Assembly (NCBI RefSeq): GCF_015689335.1
Contig: NZ_CP065053.1
Location: 4,278,001-4,342,000 of the forward strand
Source of the DNA: Massilia antarctica
GTDB lineage: Bacteria; Pseudomonadota; Gammaproteobacteria; Burkholderiales; Burkholderiaceae_D
DNA length: 64,000 nt
Direction of reading: 5' to 3'
This document shows, one piece after another, positions 18,415-27,349 of this stretch. The notes under the pieces are model-generated. The model ran no database searches and was not told where the DNA came from. It was given only the letters and a program-made list of their open reading frames with translations. A program made the position numbers and the translations under genes. Every line of letters starts with the position of its first letter. Position 1 is the first letter of the stretch.

Positions 18415-20057
18415 TGACGCGCCGCGCTATTGCGATACTGGCCGTGGCAGCGGCCAGCGTCACGGCCGCGGCCGCGCCGCCGCTGCCACAACTGGTGCAG
18501 AAGGATGGCCGCCATGCGCTCATGGTCGACGGCGCGCCGTTCGTCATGCTCGGCGCGCAGGCCCATAATTCAAGCAACTATCCGGCCGCGCTGAAAAAGG
18601 TGTGGCCGGCGATTCGCGACATGCACGCCAATACGCTCGAAATTCCGGTGGCGTGGGAGCAGATCGAACCGGTTGAAGGCAAGTTCGATTTTAGCTATGT
18701 CGATACCTTGGTGGCCGAGGCGCGCAAGAACAAGGTGCGCCTGGTGCTGCTGTGGTTCGCCACCTGGAAGAACACAAACCCGCAATACAGCCCCGAATGG
18801 GTCAAGTTCGACAACCAGCGCTTTCCGCGCATGCTCGACAAGGACGGCAAGGTCAATTACTGCATGTCGCCGTTCGGCGAAGAGACGCTCAAGGCCGATA
18901 AAAAGGCGTTCGTCGCGCTGATGACCCACATCAAACAGATCGATGAAGCCCATCGCACGGTCATCATGATGCAGGTGCAGAACGAGGTAGGCACCTATGG
19001 CCTGGTGCGCGACTACGGCCCCAAGGCGCAGGCGGCATTTGCGCAGGAGGTGCCGCAGGCGGTGCTGGAGCGCCAGAAGTCGCCCGTGAAGCTGGCCGCC
19101 AAGGGCACTTGGTCCGAGGTGTACGGCGACTACGCCGAGCAGTATTTTCACACCTATGCCATCGCCAGCTATATCGGCGAGATCGCCAAGGCCGGGCGCG
19201 CGGTCTACAACCTGCCGATGTACGTCAATAACGCGCTGCGCGATCCGCTCGAACCGATGGCGCCGTGGAAGGGCAATTTCGCCAGCGGCGGGCCGACCTG
19301 GGATGTGATCGACATCTACAAAGTGGCGGCACCGGCGATCGACCTGGCCGCGCCCGATATCTACATGCCGCAGTCGGCCAAATTCACCGGCACGCTGGAC
19401 CGCTTCCAGCGCCCGGACAATGCGCTGATGGTGCCGGAGCTCGGTAATGCCCCCACCTACGCGCGCTACACCTACCAGGTGCTCGGACGCGGCGCGCTGG
19501 GGTTCGCGCCGTTCGGCATCGATTACGCCGACTACAGCAATTTCCCGCTCGGCTCCAAGCTGACCGACAAGGCGATGGTCGAACCATTCGGATCGATCTT
19601 CGCGGTGTTCCGGCCGATGGAACGGCAGTGGGCCAAGTGGGCGTTCGAGGGCCGCACCTACGGCGTGGCCGAAAGCGACGAGCGCACCGAACAAACCATC
19701 GCGATGAAAAACTGGACGGCGACGGTGTCGTTCCGCCAGTGGCGCTTCGGCGAAAAGGAATGGAATCCCGAGATCAAGGACGAACCTGCGAACACCGAGA
19801 AGCCAAGCGGCGGCGTGGCGATTGCCCAGATCGGGGACAACGAATTCATCGTGGTCGGCCAGCAGGTCCGCCTACGTCTGGGCGGAGCGGGCAGCAACGA
19901 CGGCAAGCCGACCATGCTGGCGCGGGTTGAGGAGGGCAGTTTCGATCCATCCGGTAAATGGATCATGGAGCGCAACTGGAATGGCGACCAGGTCGATTAC
20001 GGCATCAACCTGCCGGCCAAACCGGTCGTTCTGAAAATCAGAATCGGTACCTACTAA
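18414..20057 (+). CDS. GH35 beta-galactosidase
   Basis: Exported enzyme of 547 aa expected to remove galactose from xyloglucan side chains. The short signal peptide ends near residue 21. Predicted acid/base Glu191 lies in VQNEVGTYG and the nucleophile Glu342 in VPELGN. The TIM barrel (about 30-370) is followed by a C-terminal beta domain of the type seen in Cellvibrio-like GH35 enzymes (residues about 400-547). The start overlaps the receptor stop by one base. It lies between the receptor and alpha-xylosidase, the same company as in the described Cellvibrio japonicus xyloglucan locus. Confidence 0.9.
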   Translation: MTRRAIAILAVAAASVTAAAAPPLPQLVQKDGRHALMVDGAPFVMLGAQAHNSSNYPAALKKVWPAIRDMHANTLEIPVAWEQIEPVEGKFDFSYVDTLVAEARKNKVRLVLLWFATWKNTNPQYSPEWVKFDNQRFPRMLDKDGKVNYCMSPFGEETLKADKKAFVALMTHIKQIDEAHRTVIMMQVQNEVGTYGLVRDYGPKAQAAFAQEVPQAVLERQKSPVKLAAKGTWSEVYGDYAEQYFHTYAIASYIGEIAKAGRAVYNLPMYVNNALRDPLEPMAPWKGNFASGGPTWDVIDIYKVAAPAIDLAAPDIYMPQSAKFTGTLDRFQRPDNALMVPELGNAPTYARYTYQVLGRGALGFAPFGIDYADYSNFPLGSKLTDKAMVEPFGSIFAVFRPMERQWAKWAFEGRTYGVAESDERTEQTIAMKNWTATVSFRQWRFGEKEWNPEIKDEPANTEKPSGGVAIAQIGDNEFIVVGQQVRLRLGGAGSNDGKPTMLARVEEGSFDPSGKWIMERNWNGDQVDYGINLPAKPVVLKIRIGTY

Positions 20058-20077
20058 AAACTATGGGAGAGCAAAGC

Positions 20078-22954
20078 ATGCGTCTTAAATCACTGGTGGG
20101 AACCGCTTCCTGCCTGGCGTTGATGGCTTCAAGCCACGCCCTCGCGGGCACGGTCGAAAAAACCGGCAGCGGCATCGTCGTCAAGCCCGACCAGGGCGCC
20201 GCGAAGGAAGTGCGTCTTGAAGTGATGAGCGAGAACATCATCCACGTCGTCAAATCCGACCAGCCGGGCAAGGAACTGACACCATCGATGATGACGGTCG
20301 CTAAACCGTGCGCCTGCCAGTTCACGGTCAGCGAGGCGGACAAGGATGTGGTGACCCTCAACGCCGGCAAGATCTCGGCGAAAGTCTCCTTGACGACCGG
20401 GCTGGTGAAGTTCTATAACGCCAGGGGCGACGTGTTCCTGACCCAGTCGTCCGAAAGCCTGACGCCGGTCAGGGTCGGCGGCAAGCCGTTTTTGGCGATC
20501 AAGCAGGGTTTCAATCCCGGCCTGAAGGATGCGTACTACGGCCTTGGCCAGCACCAGAACGCCCAGATGAACATGAACGGCGAAGACGTCCTGCTGGCGC
20601 AGCACAATATGGACGTGGCAGTGCCGTTTGTCCTCTCCGACAAAAACTACGGCGTCCTGTGGGATAACAATGCGATCTCGCGCTTCGGCGACCCGACACC
20701 CTACGGCCCGATGAAGCGCGACCTGACACTGGTCGACGCCAACGGCAAGGCCGGCGGCCTGACCGCGCGCTACTACGTGGGCGAGAAGCTGGTGCTGACC
20801 CGCCACGAAACCGACATCGACTACAAATACCTCAAGGACGTGGCCGAAAACTGGCCGAAAGAACTCGGTCCTTTGAAAGAGCTGAAGGACGTCAAGGTGG
20901 TGTGGGATGCGACCATCAGCTCGGCCAAGGCGGGCGTGCACAAGATGCAGCTGTATTCGTCCGATTACGCGACCCTGACCATCGATGGCAAGCAGGTGCT
21001 CGACGTCTGGCGCCAGGGCTGGAACCCGTGGTACCACAATTTCGAGGTGAAGTTCGCCGCCAACAAGCCGGTCAAGCTGCACCTGGAATGGAAGCCGACC
21101 GGCGGCATGATCGCCATGACCCACAACAATCCGCTGCCGCCGGCGGAGCGCCACTCGCTGACGTTTTCGTCCGAGATCGCGCAGGCCATCAATTACTACG
21201 TCATCAACGCCGATAATATGGACAGCGTCATTGCCGGTTACCGCCACCTGACCGGGCAGGCGCCGATGATGCCGAAATGGGCCTACGGCTTCTGGCAGTC
21301 GCGCCAGCGCTATGAAACCCAGGAGCAGATCATCGGCGCGGTACGTGAATACCGCAAGCGCGGCTGGCCGCTGGATAACATCGTGCAGGACTGGTTCTAC
21401 TGGCCGCAGGACGGTTGGGGCTCGCACGATTTCGACAAGACCCGCTTTCCCGACCCGAAAGGCATGGTCGATGACATCCACAAGAACCATGTACGCGTGA
21501 TGCTGTCGATCTGGGGCAAGTTCTACCCCGGGACGGACAACTACAAGGAGCTGGCCGCCAAAGGCCACATGTGGACCAGGAACGTCGAGAACGGGGACCT
21601 GGACTGGGTTGGCCCCGGCTACAAGAACGCCCACTACGATCCGTACACGCAGGAAGCGCGCGATATCTATTATCGCCAGATCAAATCCAAGCTCGGTGGC
21701 CTTGGCTTCGATTCGTGGTGGATGGATAACAGCGAGCCGGATGTGCTGTCCAATACCCGTCCCGAGGATTTCAAGAAGCTGATCGGGCCGACCGTGTACG
21801 GCCCCGGCGAGATCACCTACAACACCTACAGCCTGCCGCACACGCAGGCGCTGATCGAAGGCCTCAAGCGCGACCAGCCGGATACGCGCCAGCTGATCCT
21901 GTCGCGCTCCGGCTATGCTGGTATCCAGCGCAATGCGGTGGCGGTATGGAGCGGCGACACCGTGGGGCGCTGGAACAATTTGTACGACCAGATTTCGGCC
22001 GGTGTGAATTTTTCGATGTCGGGCATTCCCAACTGGACCCATGATATCGGCGGCTATGCCCAGGAAGAGCGCTTCCAGGGCGGCGATGTCGGCTCGGCCC
22101 AGGAAAACCGCAGCACCGGTACCACCGTCGTCAAGCCGGAAGACCTGAAGGAGTGGCAGGAACTCAATCTGCGCTGGTTCCAGTTCGGCGCCTTCACGCC
22201 GCTGTTCCGCTCCCACGGTGAAGTGGTCAAGCGCGAAATTTACAACATCGCGCCCGAAGGCTCGGAAATGCAAGAGTCGATGGTGTGGTACCTGAAGCTG
22301 CGCTACCGCCTGATGCCCTACATTTATGCCAACGCCTCGGATATTTATTACCATTCCGGCACCGTGCTGCGCGGGCTGGTGATGGATTTTCCGAAGGATG
22401 AACAGGTCAAGGATATCAAGGACCAGTATCTGTTCGGACGGGACATCATGGTCGCGCCGGTGAGCGTGTACGGCGCGCGCGAGCGCACGGTGTATATGCC
22501 GAAAGGCGCCGCGTGGTACGACTTCTACACGGGCGCGCTGCACCAGGGCGGCAAGACGGTGGCGATGAAGGCACCGGCCGCGCGCATGCCGCTGCTGGTG
22601 AAGGCCGGCGCGATCCTGCCGATGGGCCCCGTGACCCAGTACGTGGATGAAAAGCCGGACGCGCCGCTCACGCTCAATATCTACACCGGCGCCGACGGAA
22701 AATTCAGCCTGTACGAAGATGATGGCGTCACCAATGCCTACACCCGGGGCGAATTTACCCGTATCCCGCTCAGTTACGACGACACGAGCGGCACGGTGAC
22801 CATTGGCGAGCGTACCGGCCAGTACAAGGGCATGGTCGCGAGGCGCCAGTTCAAGGTCCGTTTCATCAAGGCTGGCGTGTCGAGTTCGGACGACTTTGAC
22901 AAGGCCGACAAGGAAGTCAGTTACGAGGGCAAGGCGCTGACCATCAAGATGTGA
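20078..22954 (+). CDS. GH31 alpha-xylosidase with PA14-like insert
   Basis: Exported or lipid-free periplasmic enzyme of 958 aa. The signal peptide ends near ALAG (residue 24). The GH31 nucleophile is Asp550 in WWMDNSEPD and the likely acid/base is Asp627 in VWSGDTVGRW. Residues about 265-360 form an inserted PA14-like module (SSDYATLTIDGKQVLDVWRQ), the arrangement known for Cellvibrio alpha-xylosidase, where it helps bind oligosaccharides. The start at the second ATG has GGGAGAG at good spacing. The reaction would free xylose from xyloglucan oligosaccharides, feeding the xylose genes upstream. Confidence 0.9.
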   Translation: MRLKSLVGTASCLALMASSHALAGTVEKTGSGIVVKPDQGAAKEVRLEVMSENIIHVVKSDQPGKELTPSMMTVAKPCACQFTVSEADKDVVTLNAGKISAKVSLTTGLVKFYNARGDVFLTQSSESLTPVRVGGKPFLAIKQGFNPGLKDAYYGLGQHQNAQMNMNGEDVLLAQHNMDVAVPFVLSDKNYGVLWDNNAISRFGDPTPYGPMKRDLTLVDANGKAGGLTARYYVGEKLVLTRHETDIDYKYLKDVAENWPKELGPLKELKDVKVVWDATISSAKAGVHKMQLYSSDYATLTIDGKQVLDVWRQGWNPWYHNFEVKFAANKPVKLHLEWKPTGGMIAMTHNNPLPPAERHSLTFSSEIAQAINYYVINADNMDSVIAGYRHLTGQAPMMPKWAYGFWQSRQRYETQEQIIGAVREYRKRGWPLDNIVQDWFYWPQDGWGSHDFDKTRFPDPKGMVDDIHKNHVRVMLSIWGKFYPGTDNYKELAAKGHMWTRNVENGDLDWVGPGYKNAHYDPYTQEARDIYYRQIKSKLGGLGFDSWWMDNSEPDVLSNTRPEDFKKLIGPTVYGPGEITYNTYSLPHTQALIEGLKRDQPDTRQLILSRSGYAGIQRNAVAVWSGDTVGRWNNLYDQISAGVNFSMSGIPNWTHDIGGYAQEERFQGGDVGSAQENRSTGTTVVKPEDLKEWQELNLRWFQFGAFTPLFRSHGEVVKREIYNIAPEGSEMQESMVWYLKLRYRLMPYIYANASDIYYHSGTVLRGLVMDFPKDEQVKDIKDQYLFGRDIMVAPVSVYGARERTVYMPKGAAWYDFYTGALHQGGKTVAMKAPAARMPLLVKAGAILPMGPVTQYVDEKPDAPLTLNIYTGADGKFSLYEDDGVTNAYTRGEFTRIPLSYDDTSGTVTIGERTGQYKGMVARRQFKVRFIKAGVSSSDDFDKADKEVSYEGKALTIKM

Positions 22955-22976
22955 TCCGTCCGCCCTGCGAAAAAAG

Positions 22977-23006
22977 CCCGCCCACAACAATCGGCGGGTT
23001 TTTTTT
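22977..23006 (+). terminator. Rho-independent terminator after GH31
   Basis: Stem CCCGCC / GGCGGG with a 10-base loop, followed by eight T residues and preceded by an A run, so it may work in both directions. It closes the xyloglucan block ahead of the nos cluster. Confidence 0.9.
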
Positions 23007-23045
23007 CGTCCCTACGCCCTTCCAACCCCACACGCCATACGTACA

Positions 23046-23068
23046 AAGGCGTAGTCCGCCTACGCCTT
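23046..23068. promoter_or_regulatory. Perfect inverted repeat upstream of nosZ
   Basis: AAGGCGTAG and CTACGCCTT are perfect 9-bp arms around TCCGC, about 145 bp before nosZ. A related TACGTA occurs just upstream (23038-23043). No FNR-type TTGAT-N4-ATCAA site is visible between the terminator and nosZ. This is the best operator candidate for the nos promoter; the regulator is unknown. Confidence 0.5.
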
Positions 23069-23212
23069 CTCCCTGCCCCGCACAACCGTGATGCGCATAG
23101 GCACTGCCAGGCCCGGTCTTTAAACTTATCCAGTCGGCATACGTTTCCCGAGGTCGACGCGAATCAGCGATAGGGGGAGCGTTCCCCCTTGCCCAGAACC
23201 GGAGAGTACAAC

Positions 23213-25135
23213 ATGAAGAAGAACAGCCCAGCAACGTCCAGTCCCGCCATTGTCGGCAGCCGCCGCGACTTCCTCGGCAAGAGCGCCCTGGCGGGCCTGG
23301 CTACCGCCGGCGCCACCATCGGATTGACGGGATGCAAGGAAGAAGCCGCGCCAGGCAAGGCGGCGGTCCCGGCCAAGGCCGCCGACAACAGCGACCACAT
23401 CAAGCCCGGCCAGCTCGATACCTATTACGCCTTCATCAGCGCCGGCCACGGCGGCGAAGTGCGCGTGCTCGGCCTGCCGTCGGGCCGCACCCTGAAACGC
23501 ATCCCGGTCTTCAATATGGACTGCATGGTCGGCTGGGGCATCACCAACGAATCGAAGGCGATCATCGGCACCAAGGCCGACGGCAGCCTGCAATACAACA
23601 CCGGCGACACCCACCACGTGCACGGCAGCTACAAGGATGGCACGTACGACAGCCGCTGGCTGTTCGTCAACGACAAGATCAACGCGCGCCTGGCCCGCAT
23701 CCGCATGGATACGATGGAGTGCGACAAGATCACCAGCCTGCCCAATGTGATGGGCTTCCACGGCATTTTCCCGGACAAGCGCGACCCGGTCGACGCCGCC
23801 GTCAACTACACCACGCGCGTCTTCTGCGGCGCCGAATTCCACACGCCGCTGCCGAACGATGGGCGCGACCTGGACGATCCGACCAAATGGGGCTGCCTGT
23901 TTACCTGCGTCGACGCGGCCAGCATGGAAGTGCGCTGGCAGTGCCGGATCGACGGCAACATGGAGCTGGTCGCGACGTCCTATGACGGCAAGCTGGCCGC
24001 CGCCACCCAGTACAACACCGAGGGCGGCGTCGACCTGGCCGGCATGATGTCGGCCGAGCGCGACGCTTGCATATTCTTCAACGTGGCCCGCATCGAGCAA
24101 GCCATCAAGGATGGCAAGGCCACCACCATCGGCAACTCCAAGGTGCCGGTGGTCGATGGACGCAAGGCAGCCAACGCCGACCCCGCCACCGCGGTCACCT
24201 GCTATGTGCCGGTCGGTAAGAACCCGCACGGCGTCAACGCCAGCCCGGACGGCAAGTATTTCGTGTGCGCCGGCAAGCTGTCGCCGACCGCCACCGTGAT
24301 CGAACTGAGCAAGGTGCTGGCCTGGTTCGGCGGCGAAGTCAAGCTGCCGCGCGATTGCGTGGTGGCCGAGCCGGAACTGGGCCTGGGCCCATTGCACACC
24401 GCCTTCGACGGCAAGGGCAATGCCTTCACCTCGCTGTTCCTCGACAGCGCAGTGGTCAAATGGAACGTGGACGCATCGATTGCCCAGTTCAAGGGCGACA
24501 AGGCGGCCAAGGTGGTGCTCGACCGTATCGACGTGCATTACCAGCCGGGCCACGGCTACGCCTCGATGGGCGAGACCAAGGAAGCCGACGGCAAGTACTT
24601 CAACTCGGGTAACAAGTTCTCGAAAGACCGCTTCCTGCCGGTCGGCCCGCTGCACTGCGAAACCGAGCAGCTGATCGACATCAGCGGCGCCAAGATGAGC
24701 CTGCTGGCCGACCATACCGCGTATCCGGAACCGCACGACGGCATCATCGTGCGCCGCGACGTGGTCAAGACGCGCCAGATTCACACCATGACCGACTTCC
24801 CCAACGCGGTCACGGCGGAAACCGCCGGTATCGAGCGCAAGGGCAACAAGGTGCAGGTGCGTCTGATGTCGCAGGCACCAGCGTTCAGCATGCCGGTCAT
24901 TAAGGTCAAGGTCGGCGACGAGGTGACATTGACCCTGACCAACCATGACAAGGTGGAAGACCTGACCCACGGTTGCGCCATTCCGACGTTCAACATCAAC
25001 TTCATCGTCAACCCGCAGGAAACCAAGTCGGTGACCTTCAAGGCGGACCGTCCGGGCGCATACTGGGTGTACTGCACCCACTTCTGCCACGCGCTGCACC
25101 TGGAAATGCGCAGCCGCCTGCTGGTCGAAGCGTAA
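23213..25135 (+). CDS. nosZ: Nitrous oxide reductase
   Basis: Periplasmic multicopper enzyme of 640 aa that reduces N2O to N2, the last step of denitrification. A twin-arginine signal (SRRDFLGK, residues 16-23) marks Tat export of the folded protein and places it with clade I NosZ. The propeller carries expected copper-site histidines (DTHHVHGS, MGFHGIF, GAEFHTPLP). The C-terminal cupredoxin has the CuA motif WVYCTHFCHALHLEM. The signal ends in LTGC (Cys41), a good lipobox, so this copy may be membrane anchored. The start is at the second ATG, fitting the Tat signal. It precedes nosR by 12 bp; nosR usually comes first. Confidence 0.97.
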   Translation: MKKNSPATSSPAIVGSRRDFLGKSALAGLATAGATIGLTGCKEEAAPGKAAVPAKAADNSDHIKPGQLDTYYAFISAGHGGEVRVLGLPSGRTLKRIPVFNMDCMVGWGITNESKAIIGTKADGSLQYNTGDTHHVHGSYKDGTYDSRWLFVNDKINARLARIRMDTMECDKITSLPNVMGFHGIFPDKRDPVDAAVNYTTRVFCGAEFHTPLPNDGRDLDDPTKWGCLFTCVDAASMEVRWQCRIDGNMELVATSYDGKLAAATQYNTEGGVDLAGMMSAERDACIFFNVARIEQAIKDGKATTIGNSKVPVVDGRKAANADPATAVTCYVPVGKNPHGVNASPDGKYFVCAGKLSPTATVIELSKVLAWFGGEVKLPRDCVVAEPELGLGPLHTAFDGKGNAFTSLFLDSAVVKWNVDASIAQFKGDKAAKVVLDRIDVHYQPGHGYASMGETKEADGKYFNSGNKFSKDRFLPVGPLHCETEQLIDISGAKMSLLADHTAYPEPHDGIIVRRDVVKTRQIHTMTDFPNAVTAETAGIERKGNKVQVRLMSQAPAFSMPVIKVKVGDEVTLTLTNHDKVEDLTHGCAIPTFNINFIVNPQETKSVTFKADRPGAYWVYCTHFCHALHLEMRSRLLVEA

Positions 25136-25147
25136 GCCGGACCACCG

Positions 25148-27349
25148 ATGCGCGCCCTGGCCCTCTACCTGCGCCTGTTTGCCTGGCTGTTTCTGGCATC
25201 GTTGCTGGCGGCAGGGCCGGCGCGCGCCTCGGTCTACTCGGCCGAGCTGTCGCAGCAACTGCTGCATGGCCCCGACCTGTGCGCCGAAGCGCCTTGCCGC
25301 GATGTCATGCCGCAAGCGAGCAAGTTTTCGTTGCGCAAGGGTCGGCCCAGCTATGTCGAGGCCTTGGCGGTCGGGCCCGACAAGGCCGAGAAGGTGGTCG
25401 GCTATGTCTTCCTGTCGACCGACGTGGTTGACATTCCCGCTTACTCCGGTAAACCCATCGTGACCCTGATCGGCATGGACACGCACGGCATCATCACCGG
25501 CGTGCGCGTGCTCAAGCATTCGGAGCCGATTCTGCTGGCGGGGATCGCCGAATCGACCCTGCTCAAATTCATCGGCCAGTACATCGGCAAGTCCGGCGAC
25601 GCCAAGCTCGAAATCGGCCATGGCGATGAAGCCAGCGGCACGGTCGGGCTGGACGCGATCAGCGGCGCCACCGTCACCGTCATCGCCGAAAACCAGGTCA
25701 TTTCGCGCAGCGCCTACGACATCGGGCGCCAGGTCGGCATTTTCAAGGGCGAAGTGCGGCCGGCGCCGCGCTACACCCCGCTCGATGAGCGCCTGAGCTG
25801 GCGGCAATTGCTGGACGAGGGCAGCGTGGTGCATTTCCCGTTGCAGCGCAAGGAGGTCGGGCTGGCGGGCGACGCCGCCTACATCGACATGTATTTCGGC
25901 CACATGAACGTGCCCTCGGTGGGCATCAGCCTGCTGGGCGAGCCGGTCTACAAGCGCCTGATGGCCGATCTCAAGCCGGACGAGCAAGCCATCTTTATCA
26001 TCGCCAATGGCGAAGCCTCGTTCAAGGGTTCGGGTTTCGTGCGCGGCGGCATCTACGACCGCATCCAGGTGCGCCAGGACCCGCAAAGCTTTACCTTCCG
26101 CGATACCGATTACCTGAACCTGTATGGCGTCCAAGCCCCGGGCGCGCCGGCGTTTACCGAATCGGCCGTGTTCATCGTGCGCTCGGCCAACTTCAACCCC
26201 GCCTGGCCCTGGCAGCTGACTTTTCTCGCCAACAAGGCCGACCCGCAAAGCGGCGCCAAGACCTTCGTCCACTTCAATGCGCCGTACTGGCTGCCGGCGC
26301 GCTATCTGGAAGGCGGACGCCCGCACATCGTCCAGCCGGAGGCGACCTGGCGCGCCATCTGGAAGAGTAAAACCGTCCAGATCGTGCTGTTCTTGCTGAC
26401 CCTGGCGTTCACCGCCCTCATGTATTCGCAGCGCGACAAGCTGGTGCGCGCGTCGAAACGCAAGCACAAGCCCTGGATTTCGCGGCCGCGCCACGTGCTG
26501 TGGCTGGTCAGCGTGGTGTTCCTCGGCTTTTACCTCAAGGCCCAGCCCAGCATCACCCAGGTACTGACGTGGTTCCATTCCTTGATTCATCAGTGGAAGT
26601 GGGAACTGTTCCTGTCCGATCCCTTCATTTTCCTGTTCTGGTGGTTCATCATCGTCAGCGTGCTGGTGTGGGGCAGGGGCGTCTTTTGCGGCTGGCTGTG
26701 CCCGTTCGGATCGCTGCAGCAGCTGGCATTGAGCCTCGGCAAGGCGGTCGGGCTGGCGCGCTTCCAGAAGCTGCTGCCCAAACCCTTGCACGATAAGCTC
26801 AAGTGGATCAAATACGCGATCTTCGTGGTTCTGTTGCTAGTATCGTTCTATTCCATGGAGATGGCCGAGCGGCTGGCCGAGGTGGAACCGTTCAAGACCA
26901 CCTTCATCGTCGGCGTATGGAACCGTAGCTGGCCGTTCTGGATCTTCATCGGCGCGATTCTCGGCTGGTCTTTCCTGAGCGAGCGCCCTTATTGCAAGTA
27001 CCTGTGCCCGCTGGGCGCCGGACTTGCCATTCCCGGCAAATTCCGCCTGTTCGGCCTCAAGCGCAAGGCCGAGTGCCAGACTTGCCACGCCTGCGCGGCC
27101 GGCTGCGGCTCGCATGCGATCGACAGCGCCGGCCGCATCGACCAGATGGAATGCATGCTGTGCCTCGATTGCATGATCCTGTACTACGACGACCATGCCT
27201 GCCCGCCGCTGGTCAAGGAACGCAAAGTGCGCGAAAAGAATGGCGACGCGCTCACACCGATCAATGCGGGCGGCTATTTCATTTCCCTCGATGCGGTGCG
27301 TGGCGCGCTCAAGGCCAAGGCGACGCCATCGGAAGGGGAGCCTCCTTGA
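25148..27349 (+). CDS. nosR: NosR, FMN-binding membrane electron donor to NosZ
   Basis: Polytopic membrane protein of 733 aa needed to keep NosZ active, passing electrons from the quinol pool. A signal peptide is followed by a periplasmic FMN-binding domain with the flavin-attachment-like motif GLDAISGATVT (about residues 160-170). Several membrane helices (about 410-610) carry the polyferredoxin-type motifs CGWLCPFGS and CKYLCPLGA. A C-terminal domain holds two four-iron cluster motifs (CQTCHACAAGC and CMLCLDC). Order and length match NosR. Its TGA overlaps the nosD start. Confidence 0.96.
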   Translation: MRALALYLRLFAWLFLASLLAAGPARASVYSAELSQQLLHGPDLCAEAPCRDVMPQASKFSLRKGRPSYVEALAVGPDKAEKVVGYVFLSTDVVDIPAYSGKPIVTLIGMDTHGIITGVRVLKHSEPILLAGIAESTLLKFIGQYIGKSGDAKLEIGHGDEASGTVGLDAISGATVTVIAENQVISRSAYDIGRQVGIFKGEVRPAPRYTPLDERLSWRQLLDEGSVVHFPLQRKEVGLAGDAAYIDMYFGHMNVPSVGISLLGEPVYKRLMADLKPDEQAIFIIANGEASFKGSGFVRGGIYDRIQVRQDPQSFTFRDTDYLNLYGVQAPGAPAFTESAVFIVRSANFNPAWPWQLTFLANKADPQSGAKTFVHFNAPYWLPARYLEGGRPHIVQPEATWRAIWKSKTVQIVLFLLTLAFTALMYSQRDKLVRASKRKHKPWISRPRHVLWLVSVVFLGFYLKAQPSITQVLTWFHSLIHQWKWELFLSDPFIFLFWWFIIVSVLVWGRGVFCGWLCPFGSLQQLALSLGKAVGLARFQKLLPKPLHDKLKWIKYAIFVVLLLVSFYSMEMAERLAEVEPFKTTFIVGVWNRSWPFWIFIGAILGWSFLSERPYCKYLCPLGAGLAIPGKFRLFGLKRKAECQTCHACAAGCGSHAIDSAGRIDQMECMLCLDCMILYYDDHACPPLVKERKVREKNGDALTPINAGGYFISLDAVRGALKAKATPSEGEPP

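Noticed and set aside
20129..22990. A 953-codon minus-strand frame across the GH31 gene
   Set aside because: Antisense shadow of a clear enzyme with catalytic motifs; no ribosome site or recognisable domain.
23007..23212. FNR/DNR-type box upstream of nosZ
   Set aside because: Looked for TTGAT-N4-ATCAA and close variants; none found.
23126..26791. A 1221-codon open frame on the minus strand across nosZ and nosR
   Set aside because: It is the antisense shadow of two certain genes in high-GC DNA. Composition is His/Ala/Gly/Val-rich without motifs.
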